A stretch of DNA of 5,179 bases from contig JBLHVH010000240.1 of the NCBI GenBank assembly GCA_047628385.1, positions 1 through 5,179 on the forward strand, in the 5' to 3' direction. This document shows, piece by piece, positions 1 to 4,764 of this stretch (positions are counted from its first letter, which is position 1; every line of letters starts with the position of its first letter). This stretch comes from PZPK01 sp047628385. Lineage in GTDB: Bacteria; Pseudomonadota; Gammaproteobacteria; Pseudomonadales; Oleiphilaceae. The position numbers and the translations under genes are program-made. The notes under the pieces were generated by a model. The model made no database searches. It was given only the letters and a program-made list of their open reading frames with translations, and was not told the DNA's origin.

Positions 1-278
1 TCAGATCGAATCTTTGAACCAATGGTTGTCTAGAGTTTTCTATTTTTTGGTTTTACTCATTGCCATTTCATTGTTTTGAATAATAGTGAGGGCATGTAAG
101 TCTAAAAGTCTTCGTGGTTTTTGCTTATTCAAAATGGTATAAATTTCAGTCCAAAATATAACAAAAAATTATAGCGTTTATTTAATTAGCTATGTAATGT
201 ATACAGAATATTATCGCAGTCCCATTAAAAATTGGCGCTGAAGAAGCATGGTGTATTCCTTCCAAAGGTTTGTCTTCC

Positions 279-509
279 TCAAGTATTAATAAAAACAAAA
301 CTTGATGTTGGAAATGACAAATGTATATTTTCGTCCATCACATAATAATTTTTTTGCTCTTTGAGTCTTAGCTCTACTATTTTTCTGCGTAGAATATTTA
401 GGCGAGTAAATTTATTTTCATATTTAATCGAAAATATAAACTTAATTTGTTCGATTTCAGCATCACTATAAAAACTAAAAACAGCTGATCGAGTATTTAA
501 ACCAAGTAG
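279..509 (-). pseudogene. Start-less 76-codon open frame, possible 3' remnant of an unrecognised gene
   Basis: Between an in-frame stop at 510-512 and a TGA at 279-281 the minus strand has 76 open codons. This is notable in DNA this rich in stops. The translation looks protein-like: an amphipathic, charged stretch around FTRLNILRRKIVELRLKEQK followed by a more hydrophobic end. The only methionine is about residue 58, and there is no ATG, GTG or TTG start with a ribosome site at the front. I read it as a possible C-terminal remnant of a decayed gene. I do not recognise a family, and chance openness cannot be excluded. No continuation was obvious in the other frames upstream. Confidence 0.3.
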
Positions 510-572
510 TTATAAAGTAGAGGGCAGTAAAAGAAAATTATATTTTTAATCGTATTACCGTTCATTTGTTCT

Positions 573-614
573 GTCGCTTTGCGACTGCACTGCAACCGCT
601 TATAGCAGCGTTGC
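573..614. repeat. Two adjacent GC-rich stem-loops ahead of the lipoprotein operon
   Basis: The first hairpin is perfect: GTCGC (573-577), loop TTT, GCGAC (581-585). The second pairs GCAAC plus GCT (592-596, 598-600, with C597 bulged) with AGC plus GTTGC (607-614) around a six-base loop. They stand out in a very AT-rich stretch and end 46 bases before the start codon at 661. They could lie in the 5' leader of the operon or end an upstream transcript, but no T-run follows either stem. The function is unknown. Confidence 0.5.
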
Positions 615-660
615 GCCAATAGAAGATCAGATTATTTAAATTTGGAATAGGGAGAGAGGG

Positions 661-1407
661 ATGATTTTTAAAATAATACCAATAGTGTTATCTATATTTT
701 TAATGTATGGCTGTGCGCAGGTTCCAAAGGAGTCTGTTGAGTTATCTGCAACAGTGGGGCGAGATTTAGCGGTTATGCATAAAGCACATGCTCAGCTAGC
801 AACTTTATTATTCGAAAGAATGAAGCAAGATGTAAATCGTTTCGTTGATGGGACTTATGCTCCTTATCAAATAAACAATGCGATGGAAAGGCAACAACAA
901 CTCGCTGATAGTAAAGATTCAAGTGAGCGGAATAAATCACTATTACTTGCTATAAATGCTGCCTCTCAGCCTGGGTCATCCGAGAAATTACAAAGCGCTG
1001 TTCTAAAAGGAATGGGCTCACTTATTAAACGAGTACGTAATGACGTAGAGGCTATGCGATCAGACCTACTAAACCCAATAATTGAGCAAGAAGTGGAGGC
1101 TTTAGGGTCTATAAATCGGGCTTATCAGCAGATACATTATGCTAATTCAATCGTTACTGGCCACCTTTCTTCCATTGTTAACGTTCATGAAGTTCAGTCT
1201 GATTTATTATCTGAATTCGGAGTTGAAAGGGACCTTAGAAAAGAAATTGGTGAAAGGGTTGCTAGTGCTTCGTTAAAAATAACTAGACTAGTTGATAACG
1301 CTGAAAAAGTGGGCAACAAATTAAAAGCGGTCGAATCGACAGCAGTCTCATTGAAAAGCACTATTGAAGAGCTGAAAAGCACCTTAACAAAAAAGGAGAA
1401 TAAATAA
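661..1407 (+). CDS. Predicted lipoprotein with helical, coiled-coil-like body; function unknown
   Basis: The 248-residue product starts with a typical short lipoprotein signal: one lysine, a hydrophobic run, then LMYGC with the acylated cysteine at residue 18, the only cysteine. Residue 19 is alanine, not aspartate, so by the +2 rule it should go to the outer membrane. The mature part (19-248) lacks further membrane segments and looks mostly alpha-helical. It has a Gln-rich stretch near 77-81 and heptad-like leucine/valine spacing from about 183 to 243, ending in a lysine-rich tail. The start is well supported: AGGGAG at 649-654 lies six bases before ATG 661. The stop overlaps the start of the next gene by one base (TAATG), so the two are co-translated. 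I do not recognise the family. Possible roles include envelope scaffold, surface-exclusion or immunity-type lipoprotein, but none is supported by a motif. Confidence 0.85.
   Translation: MIFKIIPIVLSIFLMYGCAQVPKESVELSATVGRDLAVMHKAHAQLATLLFERMKQDVNRFVDGTYAPYQINNAMERQQQLADSKDSSERNKSLLLAINAASQPGSSEKLQSAVLKGMGSLIKRVRNDVEAMRSDLLNPIIEQEVEALGSINRAYQQIHYANSIVTGHLSSIVNVHEVQSDLLSEFGVERDLRKEIGERVASASLKITRLVDNAEKVGNKLKAVESTAVSLKSTIEELKSTLTKKENK
1393..1398 (+). promoter_or_regulatory. Ribosome binding site of the 106-residue gene, inside the upstream lipoprotein gene
   Basis: AAGGAG lies within the last codons of the lipoprotein gene, eight bases before ATG 1407. With the one-base TAATG overlap this supports translational coupling and fixes the start of the second gene. 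Confidence 0.75.
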
Positions 1408-1727
1408 TGACTGGCGAATTTGAATTTGATTTAGACGGTTTTGAAGCAGACCTTGATATAACTCTCGCAAATGGGCGCAAGGCATTTACAGGAATATATA
1501 AAGGTGAACTGAATGCACTTTCTGGTCTATCAAAAGAAGAAGTTGATGCAATTTCCCCAGGAATTACAGATCTACAAAAATATGATGAGTTAATTACTGT
1601 CGTTAAAGAGGCGTCTAGAGTGAACCTAGAGCAAGCCGCACTGAAGGCGCAGATTATAAAGCTTGGCGATATAGCTGTGACTATAGCAAAACGTATTCCA
1701 GCTTTAGCTGCAATATTACAAGCATAA
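1407..1727 (+). CDS. Small soluble protein of unknown function, coupled to the lipoprotein gene
   Basis: The 106-residue protein has no signal peptide and no clear membrane segment, so it is probably cytoplasmic, unlike its lipoprotein partner. The N-terminal 20 residues are strongly acidic (alternating Glu, Asp and Phe). The middle (about 41-68) is mixed and charged. The C-terminal third (about 70-106) reads as amphipathic helices ending in a hydrophobic Ala/Leu/Ile run (IPALAAILQA). The C-terminus could bind a partner or sit on a membrane surface. The ATG at 1407 has AAGGAG eight bases upstream and overlaps the stop of the lipoprotein gene by one base, so the two genes form one translational unit. 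No domain or catalytic motif was recognised. After the stop only 15 bases separate it from the structured repeat at 1743. Confidence 0.8.
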   Translation: MTGEFEFDLDGFEADLDITLANGRKAFTGIYKGELNALSGLSKEEVDAISPGITDLQKYDELITVVKEASRVNLEQAALKAQIIKLGDIAVTIAKRIPALAAILQA

Positions 1728-1742
1728 TACTATCAGCGACGT

Positions 1743-1904
1743 GTACTTTGGTTGCTTGGCTTAGTAATCAAAGTACTGGTTCGACAAAGTCGAAGCGTAG
1801 GGTGTAAAAACGTTTTAATAGCCGCCAGTTCCGTTCCCTTTTTTGTTCTTTTATCAGCTCTGTGCTTAAACGTTAAAAACAGAGTCCATTAACTTCTGCT
1901 TGCT
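1743..1904. repeat. Structured direct repeat, copy 1 (pairs with 4605-4764)
   Basis: This roughly 162-base element recurs in the same orientation about 2.86 kb downstream. Two blocks are strongly conserved: 1768-1804 matches 4624-4660 at 36 of 37 bases, and 1861-1904 matches 4721-4764 at 40 of 44. The roughly 55-60 bases between them are divergent. It is full of hairpins: GTACTTTG (1743-1750) with CAAAGTAC (1769-1776), TTCGAC-AAA-GTCGAA (1780-1794), the palindrome AAAACGTTTT (1807-1816), and CTCTGT (1858-1863) with ACAGAG (1879-1884). Read on the minus strand, 1866-1904 encodes SKQKLMDSVFNV and a stop, the counterpart of the hipA end in copy 2. In-frame stops lie immediately upstream, so no hipA body is attached here. 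Confidence 0.8.
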
Positions 1905-1946
1905 TCATTAGAAGTCTGCCCCAGTGGTCGAGGTAGGAGTTAAGAA

Positions 1947-2099
1947 ATGCTCGAAAATTATTGGCGTCAGGGCTGTGTTGCTCGCCTGCAAATAAAAGTG
2001 GCTGTAGCAGGTGGAGATGGTGACGATCCTTATGACGTTATTTCTCAGGACTCAGGTAATTCTTATTTGCTTTTTAGTTTTAATCTTCAAGCCCTTTAA
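1947..2099 (+). CDS. Possible small protein, 50 residues, unknown
   Basis: A complete short frame runs from ATG 1947 to TAA 2097-2099. It is preceded by a good ribosome site, AGGAG at 1935-1939, seven bases before the ATG, and that is the main reason to list it. The product starts MLENYWRQGC, has a glycine/aspartate-rich centre (AGGDGDDPYD at 21-30) and a hydrophobic end (YLLFSFNLQAL). No signal peptide, membrane span or known domain is evident. It could be a genuine small protein, or the start of a truncated larger gene, since the sequence composition changes abruptly just upstream at the end of the repeat. A weak terminator-like hairpin follows at 2091-2127. Short frames with a chance ribosome site do occur, so confidence is moderate to low. 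Confidence 0.4.
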   Translation: MLENYWRQGCVARLQIKVAVAGGDGDDPYDVISQDSGNSYLLFSFNLQAL

Positions 2100-2127
2100 T
2101 AAATGGCGTACAATCAGGGCGCTTTTT
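2091..2127 (+). terminator. Weak candidate terminator after the 50-residue frame
   Basis: GCCCT (2091-2095) pairs with AGGGC (2116-2120) around a 20-base loop, and after two bases a run of five T follows (2123-2127). The stem is short and the loop long, so this is a weak candidate. It sits in the right place to separate the small frame from the SDR gene. Confidence 0.3.
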
Positions 2128-2184
2128 CTATTTTGTTTCAGGCACTCATTACTACACTTTTATACAACACTTAATTATTTAAAT

Positions 2185-2188
2185 AGGT
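2185..2188 (+). promoter_or_regulatory. Ribosome binding site that decides the SDR start
   Basis: AGGT at 2185-2188 is the only ribosome-site-like sequence ahead of the SDR gene. It lies six bases from ATG 2195 but only three from the in-frame TTG at 2192, so ATG 2195 is the likelier start. Confidence 0.5.
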
Positions 2189-2194
2189 AAATTG

Positions 2195-3247
2195 ATGACC
2201 ATTATTGATAAAACTTCTCCTGTTTTAGTCACGGGTGCAAATGGCTACGTTGCGTCCTGGTTGGTGAAATACCTTCTTGAAGACGGCTTCAACGTGAGAG
2301 CAACAGTACGAAATAAAACGAATGCCAAAAAAGTGGGTCATTTGAATAAACTCGCAACTGAACATCCAGGGAAACTTGAGCTATTCAATGCCGACCTTTT
2401 TAATGACGGTGAATTCGATCAGCCGATGAACGGTTGTGAGTTAGTGTTCCATACTGCTTCTCCATTCATTGTGAGAGGTTTGAGTGATCCAGAAAAGGAG
2501 TTGATTGAACCCGCCTTAAAGGGAACCCGTAATGTGCTTACCTCGGCGAATAAAACAGAAAGTGTTAAGCGAGTGATACTTACGTCTTCGGTTGTTGCGA
2601 TTTACAGCGATAACATTGAAACACTAGGGCAAAAAGATGGCACATTCTCAGAAGCAGACTGGAATGAATCCTCCTCTATTGACCACCAGCCTTATAACTA
2701 CTCCAAAACAATTGCAGAGAAAGAAGCCTGGAAAATGGCAAAAGCGCAAGATCGTTGGGATCTGGTCGTGATGAACCCAGGCTTAGTATTAGGCCCATCA
2801 CTCGCGCAAGCATCTGATTCTACTAGCCTAAGTACGATTCTTGAAATTATGGATGGCACTATGCGTACCGGGGCACCGAATTTACGCTTCCCCGTTGTTG
2901 ATGTACGTGATGTGGCTACCGCCCATATAAAAGGCGCGATGAATGAAAAGGCAAATGGGCGGCATGTACTAGTGAGTAGTTCCGCCTCAGTAATGGAAAT
3001 GGCAGCTTGGATCAAACAATCGCTACCAGGGCGTTGCAAGTTGCCACTTTGGCAAGCGCCTAAGTTTTTAATTTGGATCATTGCGCCTGTTTTTGGCATC
3101 ACACGTGATTTCGTAAAACGTAATGTAGGTTATCCCATTGAGTTCAATAATAGCCGCGCTAGAAAAGAGTTATCACTTGAGTTTATGCCGGTAGAGAAAT
3201 CCGTTAAAGATCATGCTCAACAAGTTGTAGATGATGGTTTGATCTAG
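2195..3247 (+). CDS. Extended SDR oxidoreductase, dihydroflavonol-4-reductase / aldehyde-reductase type
   Basis: The 350-residue product is a full-length member of the atypical extended short-chain dehydrogenases, the group holding plant dihydroflavonol reductase and microbial NADPH-dependent aldehyde/carbonyl reductases. Numbered from ATG 2195, the nucleotide-binding loop TGANGYVAS is at 13-21, and RATVR (35-39) ends the second strand, where an arginine usually contacts the NADP phosphate. VFHTASPF (84-91) is the family's ADL/HTA-type region. The catalytic serine lies in LTSS (129-132), followed by the Y-x-x-S-K pair Tyr167 and Lys171 in YNYSKTIAEKEAW. PVVDVRDVATAH (233-244) and the C-terminal NNSRARKELSLEF are also typical. 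The likely reaction is NADPH-dependent reduction of an aldehyde or ketone in the cytoplasm. The substrate cannot be inferred. All catalytic residues are present. An in-frame TTG at 2192 is an alternative start but is too close to the ribosome site. No functional partner lies nearby. Confidence 0.93.
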   Translation: MTIIDKTSPVLVTGANGYVASWLVKYLLEDGFNVRATVRNKTNAKKVGHLNKLATEHPGKLELFNADLFNDGEFDQPMNGCELVFHTASPFIVRGLSDPEKELIEPALKGTRNVLTSANKTESVKRVILTSSVVAIYSDNIETLGQKDGTFSEADWNESSSIDHQPYNYSKTIAEKEAWKMAKAQDRWDLVVMNPGLVLGPSLAQASDSTSLSTILEIMDGTMRTGAPNLRFPVVDVRDVATAHIKGAMNEKANGRHVLVSSSASVMEMAAWIKQSLPGRCKLPLWQAPKFLIWIIAPVFGITRDFVKRNVGYPIEFNNSRARKELSLEFMPVEKSVKDHAQQVVDDGLI

Positions 3248-3272
3248 CGCCTACCAAAAGCAACCTTCTAAT

Positions 3273-3304
3273 AATGATCTGACAACAAATGTGTCAGAAT
3301 CATT
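3273..3304. repeat. Stem-loop 25 bases after the SDR stop codon
   Basis: AATGATCTGACA (3273-3284) pairs with TGTCAGAATCATT (3292-3304) around a seven-base loop, with a single unpaired base in the right arm. The place fits a 3' end structure of the SDR transcript, but there is no T-run after it, so it is not a standard intrinsic terminator. It could protect the mRNA end or be a factor-assisted terminator. Confidence 0.5.
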
Positions 3305-3430
3305 GAGTATGTTCAATGGTTTCGACACATAGCTGCAAACATATCGTGATACCTGATATTACGAAATAGAGGTGATACTGGCCAGTGTTTTTAGGCGATT
3401 TACTTTGGGCTGATTACCTCAATTAGATGT

Positions 3431-3466
3431 GAGCTTACCCAGCGCTAAAGGTTACTGGGTAAGCTC
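3431..3466. repeat. Perfect 12-bp inverted repeat
   Basis: GAGCTTACCCAG (3431-3442) and CTGGGTAAGCTC (3455-3466) are exact reverse complements separated by 12 bases. Seven of the twelve pairs are G-C, so it would form a very stable hairpin. No T-run follows on either strand, which speaks against a simple intrinsic terminator. It is followed by ACCC/GGGT and GGGG/CCCC pairs up to 3500. Confidence 0.7.
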
Positions 3467-3500
3467 GTCAGAAACCCTATTAAAGGGGTAGGTCCTCCCC

Positions 3501-3530
3501 AAAAAACAAAACAAAACAAAACAAAAAAAC
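3501..3530. repeat. AAAAC microsatellite-like tract
   Basis: Thirty bases contain only A and C, with C at 3507, 3512, 3517, 3522 and 3530, giving three perfect AAAAC units in the middle flanked by longer A-runs. Such tracts can slip in replication and tend to be intrinsically curved. It lies about 120 bases ahead of the 42-residue membrane gene. Confidence 0.75.
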
Positions 3531-3650
3531 ATATAATTACCGTGAAAAATAACGTTCAAATTAAGTGCTAAGTTGTATAGTTAAATTAGGTATAAGGGTT
3601 AAGTCGCTCACCATTACCAAGCCGTTAAACGTTTAAAAAAAGGTCTTTTT

Positions 3651-3779
3651 ATGATGTTATTTGTTGAAAGTGGAGTGTTATGGGTGGCAACTTTTGCTGT
3701 CGGTTTATCTTTGTTTTATCTCGGCGCTAAGTTTGAAGCTCACGATAAAGCTGATGCGAACACTGAAAAGCCTAGTTAA
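3651..3779 (+). CDS. Small single-span membrane protein, 42 residues, unknown
   Basis: The frame from ATG 3651 to TAA 3777-3779 encodes a 42-residue protein. A hydrophobic segment at about residues 8-26 (with WVATFAVGLSLFYLG) forms one membrane helix, followed by a charged tail (KFEAHDKADANTEKPS) rich in Asp, Glu and Lys. The short acidic N-terminus and lysine after the helix suggest N-out/C-in topology, but that is inference. AAAGG ending at 3643 lies seven bases before the ATG; a second ATG at 3654 is a possible alternative. The T-run at 3646-3650 lies between ribosome site and start. The clean helix-plus-tail design and good ribosome site make it a likely real gene. No family was recognised, and there is no toxin-antitoxin partner next to it in the window. 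Confidence 0.6.
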   Translation: MMLFVESGVLWVATFAVGLSLFYLGAKFEAHDKADANTEKPS

Positions 3780-4604
3780 CCTTTTTCGAACCAGCTAATG
3801 TCGAAGGGTCTAGGCATAGTTATAGATTTACGGTATTCAGTTATCCCGACAATCAAACAGACCGGAGCCATTTTGATTAAACTAGTGTTGATATGGAACT
3901 TATATCCCTATCGACAATGAAAAGCTTGCGCCCTCTTTATTCCTCCTCGACATCGTCGTCACTCTCTGGGCGCAGAGCTACAAATCACAGAAGATCAGTC
4001 GTCATACCTAAATCAATATTTTTTATATAGGTGGGTTTTGTAATTAGAGTCGTTCTAGTTGACTTGCTGGCCATAGGCTAAATGTACTATATGAACTCTC
4101 GATACCTAGGGTCGATATATGATCAACAAAACAAGTACAAAGTAAACAGAAGAAAAGTATTTCAGAAGATCCTTGGGAGGTATGCTTGGCGATGATAATT
4201 GACCGAAGATAGAATCAATGCAATAAATCTTCTCAGGTCGACTCAAACATACTATTCATTAAACTGATATGTACATTAATAATGAACGGGTATGTATAGT
4301 GGGCAAAATTTAAAGGGCGCGTTTTCTTCCATGCATATAACATTAATAGTGAGTAGGCTTCAAAGGGCTCGAAACCCATTCCAAGCACTTATACATTAAA
4401 GCCAAAATGGTTGTTCTAGCCAACTAATAATAATGTCACGACTCATTCAATCCAACTGATTCTCGACAGGTTCTAGAAATGATAAAGGAGTAGTTTGTTA
4501 GGGTGTGGCGGGAATCGAATACCTTGTAAATTTACTTTAAGTGATTGTAATTAAAGGGCTAAATTGAACTTTAAAATCCGATGTGCGAATTTTTTATTTA
4601 TTTT
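3780..4604. other. 825-base region without a convincing gene
   Basis: Short frames occur on both strands, but none combines a start, a ribosome site and a protein-like product. Contents worth noting are an inverted repeat at 3923-3979, a minus-strand frame with one internal stop (3937-4074) ending in an acidic tail, and a start-less minus-strand frame of 49 codons (4109-4255). The stop density and lack of intact frames fit decayed or regulatory DNA. I see no tRNA, IS ends or CRISPR-like array. Confidence 0.6.
3923..3979. repeat. 11-bp inverted repeat with a nested hairpin
   Basis: AGCT plus TGCGCCC (3923-3933) pairs with GGGCGCA (3968-3974) plus AGCT (3976-3979), with one unpaired G at 3975. 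The 34-base loop holds a smaller hairpin, CGAC-ATC-GTCG. The loop is pyrimidine-rich, in contrast to the surrounding AT-rich DNA. No T-run follows on either strand, so its role is unclear. Confidence 0.5.
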
Positions 4605-4764
4605 GTACTTTTGGCAGGACTCTTCAAAGTCCTGGTTCGACAAAGTCGAAGCGTAGGGTGCAAAGCACTCAAAAATGACGCCGGTTCAGTTCTTTGTTTA
4701 ATTTTTTATTATAGCAGCCCTGTGCTTAAACGTTAAAAGCAGGTTCCATTAACTTCTGCTCGCT
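4605..4764. repeat. Structured direct repeat, copy 2 (pairs with 1743-1904), overlapping the hipA 3' end
   Basis: This is the second copy of the element at 1743-1904. It has the same order of hairpins with changed arms: CAGGACT (4615-4621) with AGTCCTG (4628-4634), TTCGAC-AAA-GTCGAA (4636-4650), GTGC-AAA-GCAC (4658-4668), and CCTG (4719-4722) with CAGG (4740-4743). The right 39 bases (4726-4764) are also the last twelve codons and stop of the minus-strand hipA pseudogene, so in hipA orientation the element begins inside the gene and continues about 125 bases past its stop. It could be a 3' untranslated structure duplicated with the gene end, or a mobile element joined to the gene. Confidence 0.8.

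Larger units (their letters stand above)
1..660. other. Long AT-rich region without an intact gene
   Basis: No complete gene with a start codon and ribosome site could be found in these 660 bases on either strand. The stretch is very AT-rich and dense in stops. It holds one start-less open frame on the minus strand (279-509), a 7-bp inverted repeat (AATCGAA at 426-432 with TTCGATT at 450-456), and two GC-rich hairpins at 573-614 near its right end. The promoter of the lipoprotein operon must lie here if that operon is transcribed from within the window, but I could not pick convincing -35 and -10 boxes. Confidence 0.6.
3248..3650. other. Non-coding region with a cluster of stem-loops and an A-rich tract
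   Basis: These 403 bases between the SDR gene and the small membrane gene hold no convincing reading frame on either strand. They contain a bulged hairpin just after the SDR gene (3273-3304), the palindrome ACTGGCCAGT (3377-3386), a perfect 12-bp stem-loop (3431-3466), further C/G-tract inverted pairs at about 3473-3500, the AAAAC tract (3501-3530), and the palindrome TTAAACGTTTAA (3625-3636) just ahead of the next gene's ribosome site. Confidence 0.6.

Noticed and set aside
591..617. GC-rich hairpin before the lipoprotein gene as an attC right end
   Set aside because: GTTGCGC does not fit GTTRRRY, and no complementary left core lies within the usual distance.
1194..1382. Minus-strand 62-codon frame inside the lipoprotein gene
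   Set aside because: It lies antisense within a well-supported gene and has no independent evidence.
1743..1904. Repeat copies as integron attC recombination sites
   Set aside because: The spacing and hairpins are suggestive and CGTTAAAA looks like an attC right core, but the matching RYYYAAC left core is missing. The similarity also continues about 30 bases past the would-be crossover point, where cassette starts should differ. No integrase gene is visible.
2698..3102. Minus-strand 134-codon frame inside the SDR gene
   Set aside because: It lies opposite conserved SDR coding sequence and is a shadow of that gene's codon use.
3893..4030. Plus-strand 45-codon serine-rich frame
   Set aside because: There is no ribosome site, composition is low-complexity, and it overlaps the inverted repeat; it is probably chance.
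4091..4195. Plus-strand 34-codon frame
   Set aside because: It has no ribosome site and no recognisable features.
4106..4255. Minus-strand open frame of 49 codons with PSIPPKDLL, faintly like the N-terminal part of IS5-type transposases
   Set aside because: There is no start codon with a ribosome site, and the similarity stops after a few residues, where the conserved LLQ...RSER region should follow.
4501..4523. tRNA 3'-end-like sequence (minus strand reads TTCGATTCCCGCCAC)
   Set aside because: The T-loop pattern fits, but the 5' strand of the T-stem does not pair, there is no CCA, and no other tRNA arms are present. An attachment-site remnant is possible but unsupported.
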